DNA from: Candidatus Pacearchaeota archaeon
Lineage (GTDB): Archaea > Nanoarchaeota > Nanoarchaeia > Pacearchaeales > GW2011-AR1
Assembly: GCA_002690445.1 (NCBI GenBank)
Contig: NZER01000387.1
Span: forward strand, 1 to 11,121
DNA length: 11,121 bases
Reading direction: 5' to 3'
Part shown: piece after piece, positions 1 through 4,753 of the stretch
Numbering within the stretch: position 1 is the stretch's first letter
Layout of the letters: each line of letters starts with the position of its first letter
Notes under the pieces: generated by a model
Told to the model about the DNA's origin: nothing
The model's database searches: none
The model's input: only the letters and a program-made list of their open reading frames with translations
Translations under genes and position numbers: made by a program

Positions 1-2
1 AT
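1..2 (-). CDS. Extreme 5' end of a gene running off the left edge
   Basis: Positions 1-2 are the last two bases of a probable reversed ATG, with the third base just outside the window. The case rests on alignment. The 90 bases to the right (TATA element, leader hairpin, GGAGG) are nearly identical to those ahead of the gene starting at 346. When the two copies are aligned, the start codon of this copy falls on positions 2, 1 and 0. The GGAGG Shine-Dalgarno (reverse strand of 12-16) has the same spacing as in the other copy. Nothing of the protein is visible. It may be a paralogue of the 69-residue protein or an unrelated gene under the same control. Confidence 0.6.
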
Positions 3-8
3 TTTTTT

Positions 9-92
9 AATCCTCCAATTTTTTTATATGGTTTTTCTCCATAATAATATATAAGTCAAATTTCTTTATATATACTTTCATAATGCCTTAAT
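9..92 (-). promoter_or_regulatory. Promoter and leader of the left-edge gene (copy 1 of a duplicated cassette)
   Basis: Read on the minus strand, this holds the 19-base element (plus-strand 74-92, ending AATGCCTTAAT), a TATA-like run (plus-strand 65-73), a small leader hairpin TATGG/CCATA (27-31 with 39-43) and a GGAGG ribosome site (12-16). The same order occurs in copy 2 at 353-435. Placing the TATA box about 25 bases before the start of transcription would put the mRNA start close to the hairpin, but that start is inferred. Confidence 0.6.
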
Positions 93-126
93 TAATAGGA
101 TATACAATTAAGACATCATACATAAG

Positions 127-136
127 AAAAAAAAAA
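127..136 (-). terminator. Poly-T terminator after the 69-residue gene
   Basis: Ten consecutive A on the plus strand give a T10 run in the minus-strand transcript, starting right after the TAA stop (137-139). Archaeal RNA polymerase commonly terminates at such U-runs without a hairpin. It separates this gene from the next promoter, at 9-92. Confidence 0.65.
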
Positions 137-346
137 TTAACAACAACCACAATCCCCATAATGTAACGTTTTATTTTCACAATAAAATGCTTCCCCACTT
201 CCACAAGCTAATAAAAATCTTTCTTCATCAAATTTTGAATTCTGCTCTTTAAAATATTGAACTATCAATATTTTTAAATCTTCTATGTTTTTACTCTGTT
301 TAAACATACCAGCAAAAGTTTCAAAATTTTGTTTTGTCATTTTCAT
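137..346 (-). CDS. Small protein with a cysteine-rich C-terminus, function unknown
   Basis: This is a 69-residue protein I do not recognise. The first 45 residues are charged and probably helical. The last third holds five cysteines (48, 56, 66, 68, 69) and ends in GDCGCC, which suggests metal binding or disulfides at the extreme C-terminus. There is no signal peptide or membrane segment. The ATG at 346 has GGAGG nine bases upstream (plus-strand 356-360); a second ATG two codons later is less well placed. It appears to be a single-gene unit: it has its own TATA-like element and upstream operator-like repeat (353-435) and a T10 run right after the stop. Its promoter and leader are duplicated for the next gene at the left edge. 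Small, singly transcribed genes of this type in viruses are often regulators, but that is a guess. Confidence 0.8.
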   Translation of the reverse strand: MKMTKQNFETFAGMFKQSKNIEDLKILIVQYFKEQNSKFDEERFLLACGSGEAFYCENKTLHYGDCGCC

Positions 347-352
347 TTTTTT

Positions 353-435
353 AGTCCTCCAATTTTTTTATATGGTTTTTCTCCATAATATATATAAGCA
401 AGGTTTCTTTATATATACTTTCATAATGCCTTAAT
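353..435 (-). promoter_or_regulatory. Promoter and leader of the 69-residue gene (copy 2 of a duplicated cassette)
   Basis: Minus-strand order: the operator-like element (plus-strand 417-435, identical to 74-92 and 478-496), a TATA-like run (plus-strand 409-416) preceded by a purine-rich BRE-like GAAAG, a second AT run, a hairpin TATGG/CCATA (371-375 with 383-387), GGAGG, then the ATG at 346. The repeat directly abuts the BRE/TATA position, where archaeal activators and repressors often bind. The function is inferred. Confidence 0.6.
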
Positions 436-486
436 CATATATCTAACCATAATGTATAACCGACTTAAATTATAAAGACTTTCATA

Positions 487-548
487 ATGCCTTAATGTAA
501 CAATGTATCATAGTATCGCACTACAACTAAATGATACTATTAAGGCAT
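487..548. repeat. Nested inverted repeat built on two opposed AATGCCTTAAT copies
   Basis: The outer arms are ATGCCTTAAT (487-496) and ATTAAGGCAT (539-548), a perfect 10-base pair. The inner arms are GTATCAT (505-511) and ATGATAC (531-537), 7 bases. The central 19 bases are unpaired. It could be a cruciform, a two-site operator or an origin element. Confidence 0.65.
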
Positions 549-646
549 AGTCTAAATTCTTTGGAATAAAACCACCAAATCTAAAATCCATTTTCTAAAA
601 TAGAGTTTTGAGACTATAATGCCTTAATGGTAAAAAATGGTTTTTC

Positions 647-672
647 CTGTTGCTACTGCGGAGTAGTTACAG
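647..672. repeat. Hairpin with GCGG loop
   Basis: An 11-position stem (647-657 with 662-672) contains one T-T mismatch and one G-T pair, closing a GCGG loop (658-661). It is one of the few G+C-containing structures in a very AT-rich stretch. It could fold in RNA or in single-stranded DNA on either strand. Confidence 0.5.
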
Positions 673-724
673 AAACTTCACAGAAAAGCGGTTTAAATAT
701 GAAATCTATATACAATGTTTCAGA

Positions 725-751
725 TTTGAATTTGAAATTTGAAATTTGAAA
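725..751. repeat. Tandem 7-base repeat TTTGAAA
   Basis: A shortened TTTGAA (725-730) is followed by three exact TTTGAAA units (731-751). It is noncoding and lies just before the AATGCCTTAAT copy at 762. It could be an unwinding element or simple replication slippage. Confidence 0.7.
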
Positions 752-773
752 TCTTTTTAATTAATGCCTTAAT

Positions 774-852
774 TTAACCATAATAATCGTTTCTTTTTAC
801 CCTACCTTTTTCAATCAAATGGTGTCTTCAATTTTATTACTATTATGGTTAA
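774..852. repeat. 12-base inverted repeat TTAACCATAATA
   Basis: TTAACCATAATA at 774-785 and its exact reverse complement at 841-852 are separated by 55 bases. A related TAACCATAATG occurs near 444. The left arm sits next to the AATGCCTTAAT copy at 762-773. Confidence 0.6.
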
Positions 853-1014
853 CTAATCGTAACGTGCTCAACTACTACCAAGCCCGCCTTAATTTATTAC
901 ATATGGTACCTAGGCTGCCTTAATTTATTATATGATTTGCAAAAATGATTTATTTTAAATTTAAAATTTTAATTTTCTAGGGGTTTTTTTTGGGGGGCCA
1001 TATAAAATTGATTT

Positions 1015-1038
1015 GATATGAAAACTAGGTTTCATATC
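1015..1038. repeat. Perfect 9-base hairpin
   Basis: GATATGAAA (1015-1023) pairs with TTTCATATC (1030-1038) around a six-base ACTAGG loop. It lies downstream of the last gene of the minus-strand operon, close to a T-run, so it could be part of that operon's 3' end or part of the origin-like region. Confidence 0.6.
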
Positions 1039-1052
1039 TCATTTTTTGGGTG

Positions 1053-1061
1053 AAAAAAAAA
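1053..1061 (-). terminator. Poly-T terminator of the operon ending at 1156
   Basis: Nine A on the plus strand give a T9 run in the minus-strand transcript, about 95 bases past the last stop codon. The tract continues as an A9T8 palindrome to 1069. It is the first long T-run after the chain of small genes, so it is the likely end of that transcript. Confidence 0.5.
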
Positions 1062-1137
1062 TTTTTTTTGAAAATCTTTCAAAATTAAAAATCTTATTTT
1101 GAAATGCTACGTATATTAACTAGATTAATTAATATAT

Positions 1138-1160
1138 CTAATTAAGCTAATTAAGCTAAT
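1138..1160. repeat. 9-base tandem repeat CTAATTAAG
   Basis: CTAATTAAG at 1138-1146 and 1147-1155 is followed by a partial third copy, CTAAT (1156-1160). The last copy overlaps the stop codon of the final small gene. Confidence 0.65.
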
Positions 1161-1266
1161 CATAATTCGGAAATAAAGGTGTATCATAGGATAACGAAAG
1201 AGATTTCCAGATATATACCTTCCTTAAAACTATGCATCCTAGAATCAACAACAATACTATATACAT
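1156..1266 (-). CDS. Tiny membrane protein, 36 residues
   Basis: It begins MYIVLLLILGCIVLRKVYIW, so it opens with one hydrophobic segment of about 14 residues followed by basic residues (RK), then a polar tail ending FPNYD. The orientation is probably N-terminus out, C-terminus in. Its ATG shares one base with the preceding gene's TGA (TGATG at 1264-1268), a typical translational coupling junction. It is the last gene before the noncoding region. I recognise no family. Its size alone would make it weak evidence, but the hydrophobic-then-basic pattern and the chain of overlaps upstream support a real gene. Confidence 0.6.
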   Translation of the reverse strand: MYIVLLLILGCIVLRKVYIWKSLSLSYDTPLFPNYD

Positions 1267-1409
1267 CACCATCTGTTATTATCCCGCCCCCACCAAAATA
1301 CATCGGCTAACCAACGTATAAGAAAAAAACTGCCAACTATAACAAGTAACCAAACAATCTTCTCCTCTATCCATGCAACTGCTAATCCTCCTAAAAGAAC
1401 CAGAGCCAT
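1266..1409 (-). CDS. Tiny membrane protein, 47 residues, tryptophan-rich
   Basis: It starts MALVLLGGLAVAWIEEKIVW and has two hydrophobic stretches (about residues 2-13 and 18-34) split by a short acidic EEK turn, consistent with a small hairpin of two helices. Six tryptophans (13, 20, 33, 39, 40, 47) are a high count for 47 residues, and WW falls just after the second segment. The C-terminus is charged and polar (GRDNNRW). The ATG lies seven bases after the stop of the 87-residue gene, and its own stop overlaps the next start by one base. No clear Shine-Dalgarno is visible, so it probably relies on coupling to the upstream gene. The family is unknown. Confidence 0.65.
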   Translation of the reverse strand: MALVLLGGLAVAWIEEKIVWLLVIVGSFFLIRWLADVFWWGRDNNRW

Positions 1410-1416
1410 AATCTTA

Positions 1417-1680
1417 TTACTCATCTTCTATCGTGAAATTAAAATCTGAATCAAACCATTCGTTTTTCTTTGACTCTGCTTCTATTGACATTGCTCTACC
1501 CAATTCACATATAGGAGAAGTTAGCTCTCCATTGATATATACTTCTTCGCAAGAATCAGGATATGCTAGTACAACCTTACTTTGAAATATAGTATCTTTC
1601 TTAACAAATAGAAAAGCAGACATTACTAGTATCACTAGTAGACAGCTTACTCCTACAATCATTCTTGTTTTCTTATTCAT
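1417..1680 (-). CDS. Single-span membrane protein with an external domain, 87 residues
   Basis: A basic start (MNKKTR) leads into a hydrophobic segment (about residues 7-26), then a soluble domain of about 60 residues with two cysteines (44 and 58) that could form one disulfide, and an acidic end (NFTIEDE). This looks like a signal-anchored protein with its C-terminal domain outside the cell. An N-F-T sequon near the end could be glycosylated. The ATG at 1680 sits inside the last codons of the preceding 35-residue gene (ATGAATAA, 8-base overlap), the same junction form used at 7645-7652. I do not recognise a family. Confidence 0.8.
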   Translation of the reverse strand: MNKKTRMIVGVSCLLVILVMSAFLFVKKDTIFQSKVVLAYPDSCEEVYINGELTSPICELGRAMSIEAESKKNEWFDSDFNFTIEDE

Positions 1681-1780
1681 TTGATATTATTTTCCAACAC
1701 AAGTATCCAAGAGCTACTAAACCTAATATTACATATATCCAATATGTAAGTTCCATCGAAAAATTAGCAGGAATATTCAT
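1673..1780 (-). CDS. Tiny membrane protein, 35 residues
   Basis: It starts MNIPANFSMELTYWIYVILG and continues through LVALGYLCWKII, giving one hydrophobic segment (about residues 12-32) after a polar N-terminus with an N-F-S sequon. It is bounded by overlaps on both sides: its ATG overlaps the previous gene's TGA by four bases (ATGA at 1777-1780), and its TAA overlaps the next start by eight. That placement is the main evidence that it is real. No family is recognised. Similar one-helix proteins in archaeal viruses are sometimes virion membrane components, but nothing here proves that. Confidence 0.68.
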   Translation of the reverse strand: MNIPANFSMELTYWIYVILGLVALGYLCWKIISNE

Positions 1781-1917
1781 CCTATCATTTTCCTTGTCAA
1801 TTCGTGGATTTTATTTACTTGTTCTTCTATGTGCTTACAATCATCTGTGAAGCACTTACAAACAACATAATCCTTTTTTATCTTTGCTAATTTTCTTTGA
1901 TATTCTCTAATCTTCAT
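1777..1917 (-). CDS. Small basic cysteine-containing protein, 46 residues
   Basis: Lysine/arginine-rich helical ends flank a central cluster, VVCKCFTDDCKH (residues 18-29; Cys20, Cys22, Cys27, His29). CxC-x4-C-x-H could bind one zinc ion or form a disulfide; this is inferred from spacing only. It has no hydrophobic segment, unlike its neighbours. GAGGGG (plus-strand 1924-1929) lies upstream of the ATG at 1917, and the start overlaps the preceding stop by four bases (ATGA at 1914-1917). Its own stop overlaps the next gene in the same way. The function is unknown. Confidence 0.7.
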   Translation of the reverse strand: MKIREYQRKLAKIKKDYVVCKCFTDDCKHIEEQVNKIHELTRKMIG

Positions 1918-2066
1918 TTTAATCCCCTCGTCTCTTTAGGTATTCTTACATAAATATCATCTTTATTTTTCTCTTGCCAAATATACATTATTCCTTTATG
2001 TTTTTTATTCCATTTTCTAATCTCAACAGGATACATAAATTCTTCATAGTATGTTAGTTTTTTCAT
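1914..2066 (-). CDS. Small basic soluble protein, 50 residues
   Basis: It starts MKKLTYYEEFMYPVEIRKWN, then a lysine-rich stretch and a strand-like MYIWQEKNKDDIYVRIP. The aromatic and basic composition, with alternating hydrophobic residues, suggests a small mostly beta domain, but no family is recognised. Its ATG overlaps the stop of the membrane protein gene upstream (ATGA at 2063-2066) and its TGA overlaps the next ATG (1914-1917). These two junctions are the strongest evidence for the gene. No independent ribosome site is obvious, so translation is probably coupled. Confidence 0.68.
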   Translation of the reverse strand: MKKLTYYEEFMYPVEIRKWNKKHKGIMYIWQEKNKDDIYVRIPKETRGLK

Positions 2067-2599
2067 TTTTTAGATAAAGAACGAGTCGGGTGGCGTTGCC
2101 CCACTAACCACCCAACTACCTTTCTTATTATTCCCCCTTTGCGGTGTTCGACCACCGCAGAATCCCGTGATATGTCATAAAGTTTAAACGCAACCATTGA
2201 CAAGAATGCAGGTATTATAAACAGAACGAAAACAAATAAGTTATAATATGCTAGTTTTGATTGATTAGATAATTGAGCAGTATCCTCCACAACAGTATTA
2301 TTTAATATCCCTACTACATTACTTGCAGCAGCAAGTAGCAACATAAAGATACCTAATACTAAAACCAATACAAAACTGTGATAAGAAAAATTTGTTTTGA
2401 ACTTATTAACATGATACACATATCCTGTTAACGCAAACAATACTAGTTTTATTGCTATTAATGACCAAAAACTACCAGTTAGTAAATATAATGGATTACT
2501 CTCTGCAGGTAGTATAAAAAATGCTGTAACTAAATCCACCAAATTCAAAATTATAAATACTGCTATCAGTATAAATAATACAGGATTCTTTAGTTTCAT
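2063..2599 (-). CDS. Four-helix membrane protein (DUF5658-like pattern)
   Basis: This 178-residue protein has four predicted membrane segments (about 7-28, 43-62, 76-97 and 117-138) and a basic cytoplasmic tail (HRKGG, then QRHPTRSLSKK). The first segment holds NLVDLVTAFFILPAESNP. An Asp inside helix 1 followed by an E-x-NP turn resembles small archaeal and bacterial membrane proteins of the DUF5658 type, whose function is unknown. That match is from memory of the pattern, not a search. Between helices 3 and 4 is an external loop with N-N-T and N-Q-S sequons. The ATG at 2599 lies 15 bases after the previous stop. It is the largest protein of the small-membrane-gene cluster. Confidence 0.85.
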   Translation of the reverse strand: MKLKNPVLFILIAVFIILNLVDLVTAFFILPAESNPLYLLTGSFWSLIAIKLVLFALTGYVYHVNKFKTNFSYHSFVLVLVLGIFMLLLAAASNVVGILNNTVVEDTAQLSNQSKLAYYNLFVFVLFIIPAFLSMVAFKLYDISRDSAVVEHRKGGIIRKVVGWLVGQRHPTRSLSKK

Positions 2600-2614
2600 T
2601 TTTTTTATTCTATT

Positions 2615-2746
2615 TTATCCTAACAGACCAAGTAGTAAGACCATTGTAGTTAATAAACATCCTGCAAACATACCTACAAGTGCTATTTTTAATACAAACC
2701 ATCTATCTACCTTTCTTTTCTCTGTCATAAATTTTTCAAAGTTCAT
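2615..2746 (-). CDS. Tiny membrane protein, 43 residues
   Basis: A charged N-terminus (MNFEKFMTEKRKVDRW) is followed by one long hydrophobic segment with small-residue spacing (ALVGMFAGCLLTTMVLLLGL, residues 22-41) that could allow helix packing. The predicted topology is N-terminus inside. It has the clearest translation signal of the small genes: GGAGG (plus-strand 2753-2757) seven bases before the ATG at 2746. The gap of about 34 bases to the preceding gene means it is not overlap-coupled. No family is recognised. Confidence 0.75.
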   Translation of the reverse strand: MNFEKFMTEKRKVDRWFVLKIALVGMFAGCLLTTMVLLLGLLG

Positions 2747-2780
2747 TCCGATACCTCCCTAACTACCGAATTTTCATTAC

Positions 2781-3302
2781 TTACCCAAATGTATAGAGTA
2801 AGATATGATTACCATTAAGCACATTTGCTCCAACTTGGAACGACTGCCCTTCATTTATTGCTGCAATCAACGCTTCACTAAAACCATTAAACTCAGCACT
2901 AGGAATTGTTAAATTCAAATCCTTACCGTCACGCAAAACAATTGTAACATTCACAGATACAGGTTGTTCTGGTAATGGTGCAGTTGCTTGTTGTAATGGT
3001 GTAGGTGCTGGTGCAGGTTGTGGTGCAGGTTGTGGTGCTTCCTCTGGGAATGGATTTGCTAATGCAGGTTCTTGAACAGGCTCTGGAGCAGGTTGCTGAA
3101 CTGGTTGTGCAGCAGGCTCTGGAGCAGGCTTAGAACTTGTATTCTCAACTATTTTCCCACCTTCCAATGCTAATTTTGCCATTTTTACGTTTTCCTCCAT
3201 TAAATTATTTATCTTCGCTTTGTTATTCCTAATCTTTGAAATTAAATCAGGTGGCCCTCTACGAAAAATATTCTTTATTGTGTTTAGTTTTTCACTTAAC
3301 AT
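2781..3302 (-). CDS. Pro/Ala/Gln/Glu-rich linker protein with two terminal domains
   Basis: This 173-residue protein has three parts. Residues 1-55 are basic and helical, probably coiled coil (INNLMEENVKMAKLALEGG). Residues 58-112 are a low-complexity linker of repeating PAPEP, PAPQP and QQPAPEP units. Residues 113-173 form a compact, probably beta domain (VNVTIVLRDGKDLNLTIP). There is no signal peptide or membrane helix. Such a rod-plus-linker layout is seen in structural or adaptor proteins, but no family is recognised. The start at 3302 lies 11 bases inside the end of the preceding gene, so the two are likely coupled. The linker codons make this stretch richer in G and C than its neighbours. 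Confidence 0.85.
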   Translation of the reverse strand: MLSEKLNTIKNIFRRGPPDLISKIRNNKAKINNLMEENVKMAKLALEGGKIVENTSSKPAPEPAAQPVQQPAPEPVQEPALANPFPEEAPQPAPQPAPAPTPLQQATAPLPEQPVSVNVTIVLRDGKDLNLTIPSAEFNGFSEALIAAINEGQSFQVGANVLNGNHILLYTFG

Positions 3303-3690
3303 ATTTCTTCAACCTCACTTTAGCTTCTGGTGTCAATATTGATAACCTTTCATAAGATTTCATAGTAACAACTGTTGCATAATCTCGGTCTGATAATAAA
3401 GCTTTTAATTGTAGTTTATCAATGTTTTCCCTTTCGTGTGCAGTAATATTGACACTTATTTTTGTATCTGCATCGTTATACTTATTCCATTTACGTTCTT
3501 TAAGATATGTTTTAATTTTAACTTTAACATTATCTTCTATCTTTGCAGCTTCTTTTCTAAACTTATTTATCTTGGTCCATAAATTTAAAAGAGGAGTTAT
3601 GTCATCCTCGTTTTTTAATTGAGCTTCAATTTCTAACAACATTGTGCATCCATTTTTTGCTTCCAATTTCTCATACTCTGACTCTCTCAT
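3292..3690 (-). CDS. Soluble helical protein of unknown function, 132 residues; first gene of the second operon
   Basis: The protein is charged and mostly helical. A likely coiled coil (residues 16-65, LLEIEAQLKNEDDITPLLNL onward to KIKTYLKER) precedes a short strand region (DTKISVNITAHER) and a C-terminal section with SYERLSILTPEAKVRLKKYV. The overall layout recalls small phage proteins of unknown role that begin with a coiled coil and end in a short strand-helix unit. I cannot name a family. The TATA box at 3714-3721 places transcription near the ATG (3690), and no Shine-Dalgarno is visible, so the message may be leaderless. The 3' end overlaps the next gene by 11 bases. Confidence 0.8.
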   Translation of the reverse strand: MRESEYEKLEAKNGCTMLLEIEAQLKNEDDITPLLNLWTKINKFRKEAAKIEDNVKVKIKTYLKERKWNKYNDADTKISVNITAHERENIDKLQLKALLSDRDYATVVTMKSYERLSILTPEAKVRLKKYVK

Positions 3691-3713
3691 TATATCACAT
3701 TAAATGCTTTTCC

Positions 3714-3721
3714 TATTTAAA
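3714..3721 (-). promoter_or_regulatory. Archaeal TATA box for the operon starting at 3690
   Basis: The minus strand reads TTTAAATA, preceded by a purine-rich GGAAAGA that fits a BRE. There are 23 bases between it and the ATG, so transcription should begin at or next to the start codon (leaderless or very short leader). It sits in the only gap of note, 43 bases, between the two operons. Confidence 0.65.
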
Positions 3722-3733
3722 TCTTTCCTTTTT

Positions 3734-4453
3734 TTATATTCGTTTAAGGAAATCATCTACATCATCATCTGTTTTAGGTGGCTTTGATACATTCCAATCT
3801 CCTGTTGGCAAAGTTGGTTCAGGTTTATCATGGTGCCTAACTCTATCTCCAAATGCATCATACTCTTCTTTAGAAGGTTTTATCATCCATTTTCCTAAAA
3901 ATATTAATCCGATAACTATTAAAAAGATTACACCAATTAATATTATCATTGCAAAGTCTGTCTCTTCATCTGAAAAAACAAGCATCTCTTCTGGTACTGT
4001 GTCACTACCACCACCTACAATAATATCTGTAAAAGTTAATTGTCTAATTCGATTACTATTTCGCATCTCAATTTCACTTAATAAAGTTGTGTTTGCTGTA
4101 GTAGTATTAGTATCATTAGCACTTGTATCTGGTACATTCTCTAATGGTTCTATATTATAATTTACTACTATCGTATAGGTATTAGATGTTGTTTCTAAGG
4201 TAGTAAGTACTAAATCTCTACTCCCTCCGTCACAAGGACACAACCAATTATCATCTCCTTCGTGGACACATACCATCATTGCATACTCATTTGCTGATGG
4301 TGTGTTTTCTGCCATAACAGCAACATCAATATTGCCATGACATAATGGGACTTCTGTTAATAAATATTCAGTTCCAGCATCCACATTTGTTGCAGCTGAT
4401 GCTAAACCAGAAAGTAAAAACAATCCCAATAATAAAGTTATTATTTGTTTCAT
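3734..4453 (-). CDS. Secreted type I membrane protein, glycoprotein-like
   Basis: This 239-residue protein has a clear signal peptide (MKQIITLLLGLFLLSGLASA, cleavage likely around residue 20-21) and an outside domain with four cysteines (38, 62, 72, 74) able to form two disulfides. A Thr/Asn-rich stalk (residues 110-123) carries three N-x-T sequons (N113, N116, N121). A membrane helix (about 168-187) and an acidic-basic cytoplasmic tail ending DDFLKRI follow. This is the layout of a viral surface protein or an archaeal cell-surface protein. It closes the replication operon: the start overlaps the nuclease stop by four bases (ATGA). No homologue is recognised by sequence. A virion spike is plausible but unproven. 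Confidence 0.85.
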   Translation of the reverse strand: MKQIITLLLGLFLLSGLASAATNVDAGTEYLLTEVPLCHGNIDVAVMAENTPSANEYAMMVCVHEGDDNWLCPCDGGSRDLVLTTLETTSNTYTIVVNYNIEPLENVPDTSANDTNTTTANTTLLSEIEMRNSNRIRQLTFTDIIVGGGSDTVPEEMLVFSDEETDFAMIILIGVIFLIVIGLIFLGKWMIKPSKEEYDAFGDRVRHHDKPEPTLPTGDWNVSKPPKTDDDVDDFLKRI

Positions 4454-4752
4454 TTTATTTGTTTAATCCTCCATCCTTTATAGTTTATCTTGCACCAGAT
4501 TTCCACCTCAAATTGTGGATATTCCTTTGCAAAAATATGATATGGTTTATAACTTGGCATCTGATTTGTTTTAAATTGAATCAGTTTTGTTCTGTTTGGT
4601 TTAATAGCAATCACATCGAACAAGCCAAATAAATCTTTCTGCTTAATAAATCTTCCTTTTGCTTCAACGTCTGCTGTTACCCAGCCATCTTTCACTAACA
4701 TCTTTCTTCCTTCGTTAACAGTCTTCCAACCTTTTCTATATGTGTTTACCAT
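4450..4752 (-). CDS. PD-(D/E)XK nuclease, Hjc-like (Holliday junction resolvase family)
   Basis: With the start at 4752 this is 100 residues. It shows the order seen in archaeal Hjc-type enzymes: a YRKG motif near the N-terminus, Glu14 in the first helix (VNEGRKML), a GW turn, then FDVIAI (Asp46) and a strand carrying Q59-F-K61. Asp46 and Lys61 fit the metal-binding site; the usual ExK is QxK here. Hjc cuts four-way junctions during replication and repair. A related type II restriction or VRR-NUC-like role cannot be excluded. I chose the ATG one base after the polymerase stop because the family begins close to Y-x-KG. An upstream ATG at 4770 and a TTG at 4791 are also open. Its stop overlaps the next start. 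Confidence 0.72.
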   Translation of the reverse strand: MVNTYRKGWKTVNEGRKMLVKDGWVTADVEAKGRFIKQKDLFGLFDVIAIKPNRTKLIQFKTNQMPSYKPYHIFAKEYPQFEVEIWCKINYKGWRIKQIK

Positions 4753-4753
4753 T

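Larger units (their letters stand above)
79..930. repeat. Dispersed short repeat, core AATGCCTTAAT (iteron-like)
   Basis: Copies are at 79-92, 422-435 and 483-496 (CATAATGCCTTAAT, each preceded by ACTTT), 616-628, 762-773, 886-893 and 917-924. The last two keep only GCCTTAAT but share the 14 bases GCCTTAATTTATTA. There is an inverted exact copy at 539-548 and an inverted one-mismatch copy at 107-116. All lie outside genes. Spacing is irregular, unlike CRISPR. They may be binding sites for a replication initiator, a regulator, or one protein doing both. Confidence 0.75.
347..1155. other. About 800 bases without genes; candidate replication origin or control region
   Basis: I see no credible coding frame of more than about 20 codons here. 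The stretch contains the promoter cassette (353-435), most copies of the AATGCCTTAAT element, a nested inverted repeat (487-548), a GCGG-loop hairpin (647-672), a 7-base tandem repeat (725-751), a 12-base inverted repeat (774-785 with 841-852), a G4-T8-G6 run (980-997), a perfect 9-base hairpin (1015-1038), an A9T8 tract (1053-1069) and a 9-base tandem repeat (1138-1160). This combination of iterons, inverted repeats and easily melted AT tracts is typical of origins in plasmids and viruses. The call is inferred from structure; no Rep gene was identified next to it. Confidence 0.5.

Noticed and set aside
640..690. Tiny plus-strand peptide frame (MVFPVATAE)
   Set aside because: It has nine codons, no ribosome site, and overlaps a hairpin that explains the sequence better.
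79..930. CRISPR array
   Set aside because: The repeat cores are only 8-19 bases and their spacing ranges from about 30 to more than 300 bases, with inverted copies. This does not fit a CRISPR array.
1665..1850. 61-codon plus-strand frame
   Set aside because: It is antisense to three overlapping minus-strand small genes whose junctions support them.
3642..4160. 172-codon open frame on the plus strand
   Set aside because: It is the reverse of the glycoprotein-like gene and its promoter, lacks a ribosome site, and has the Ser/Leu/Ile-rich composition typical of the antisense of A+T-rich genes.
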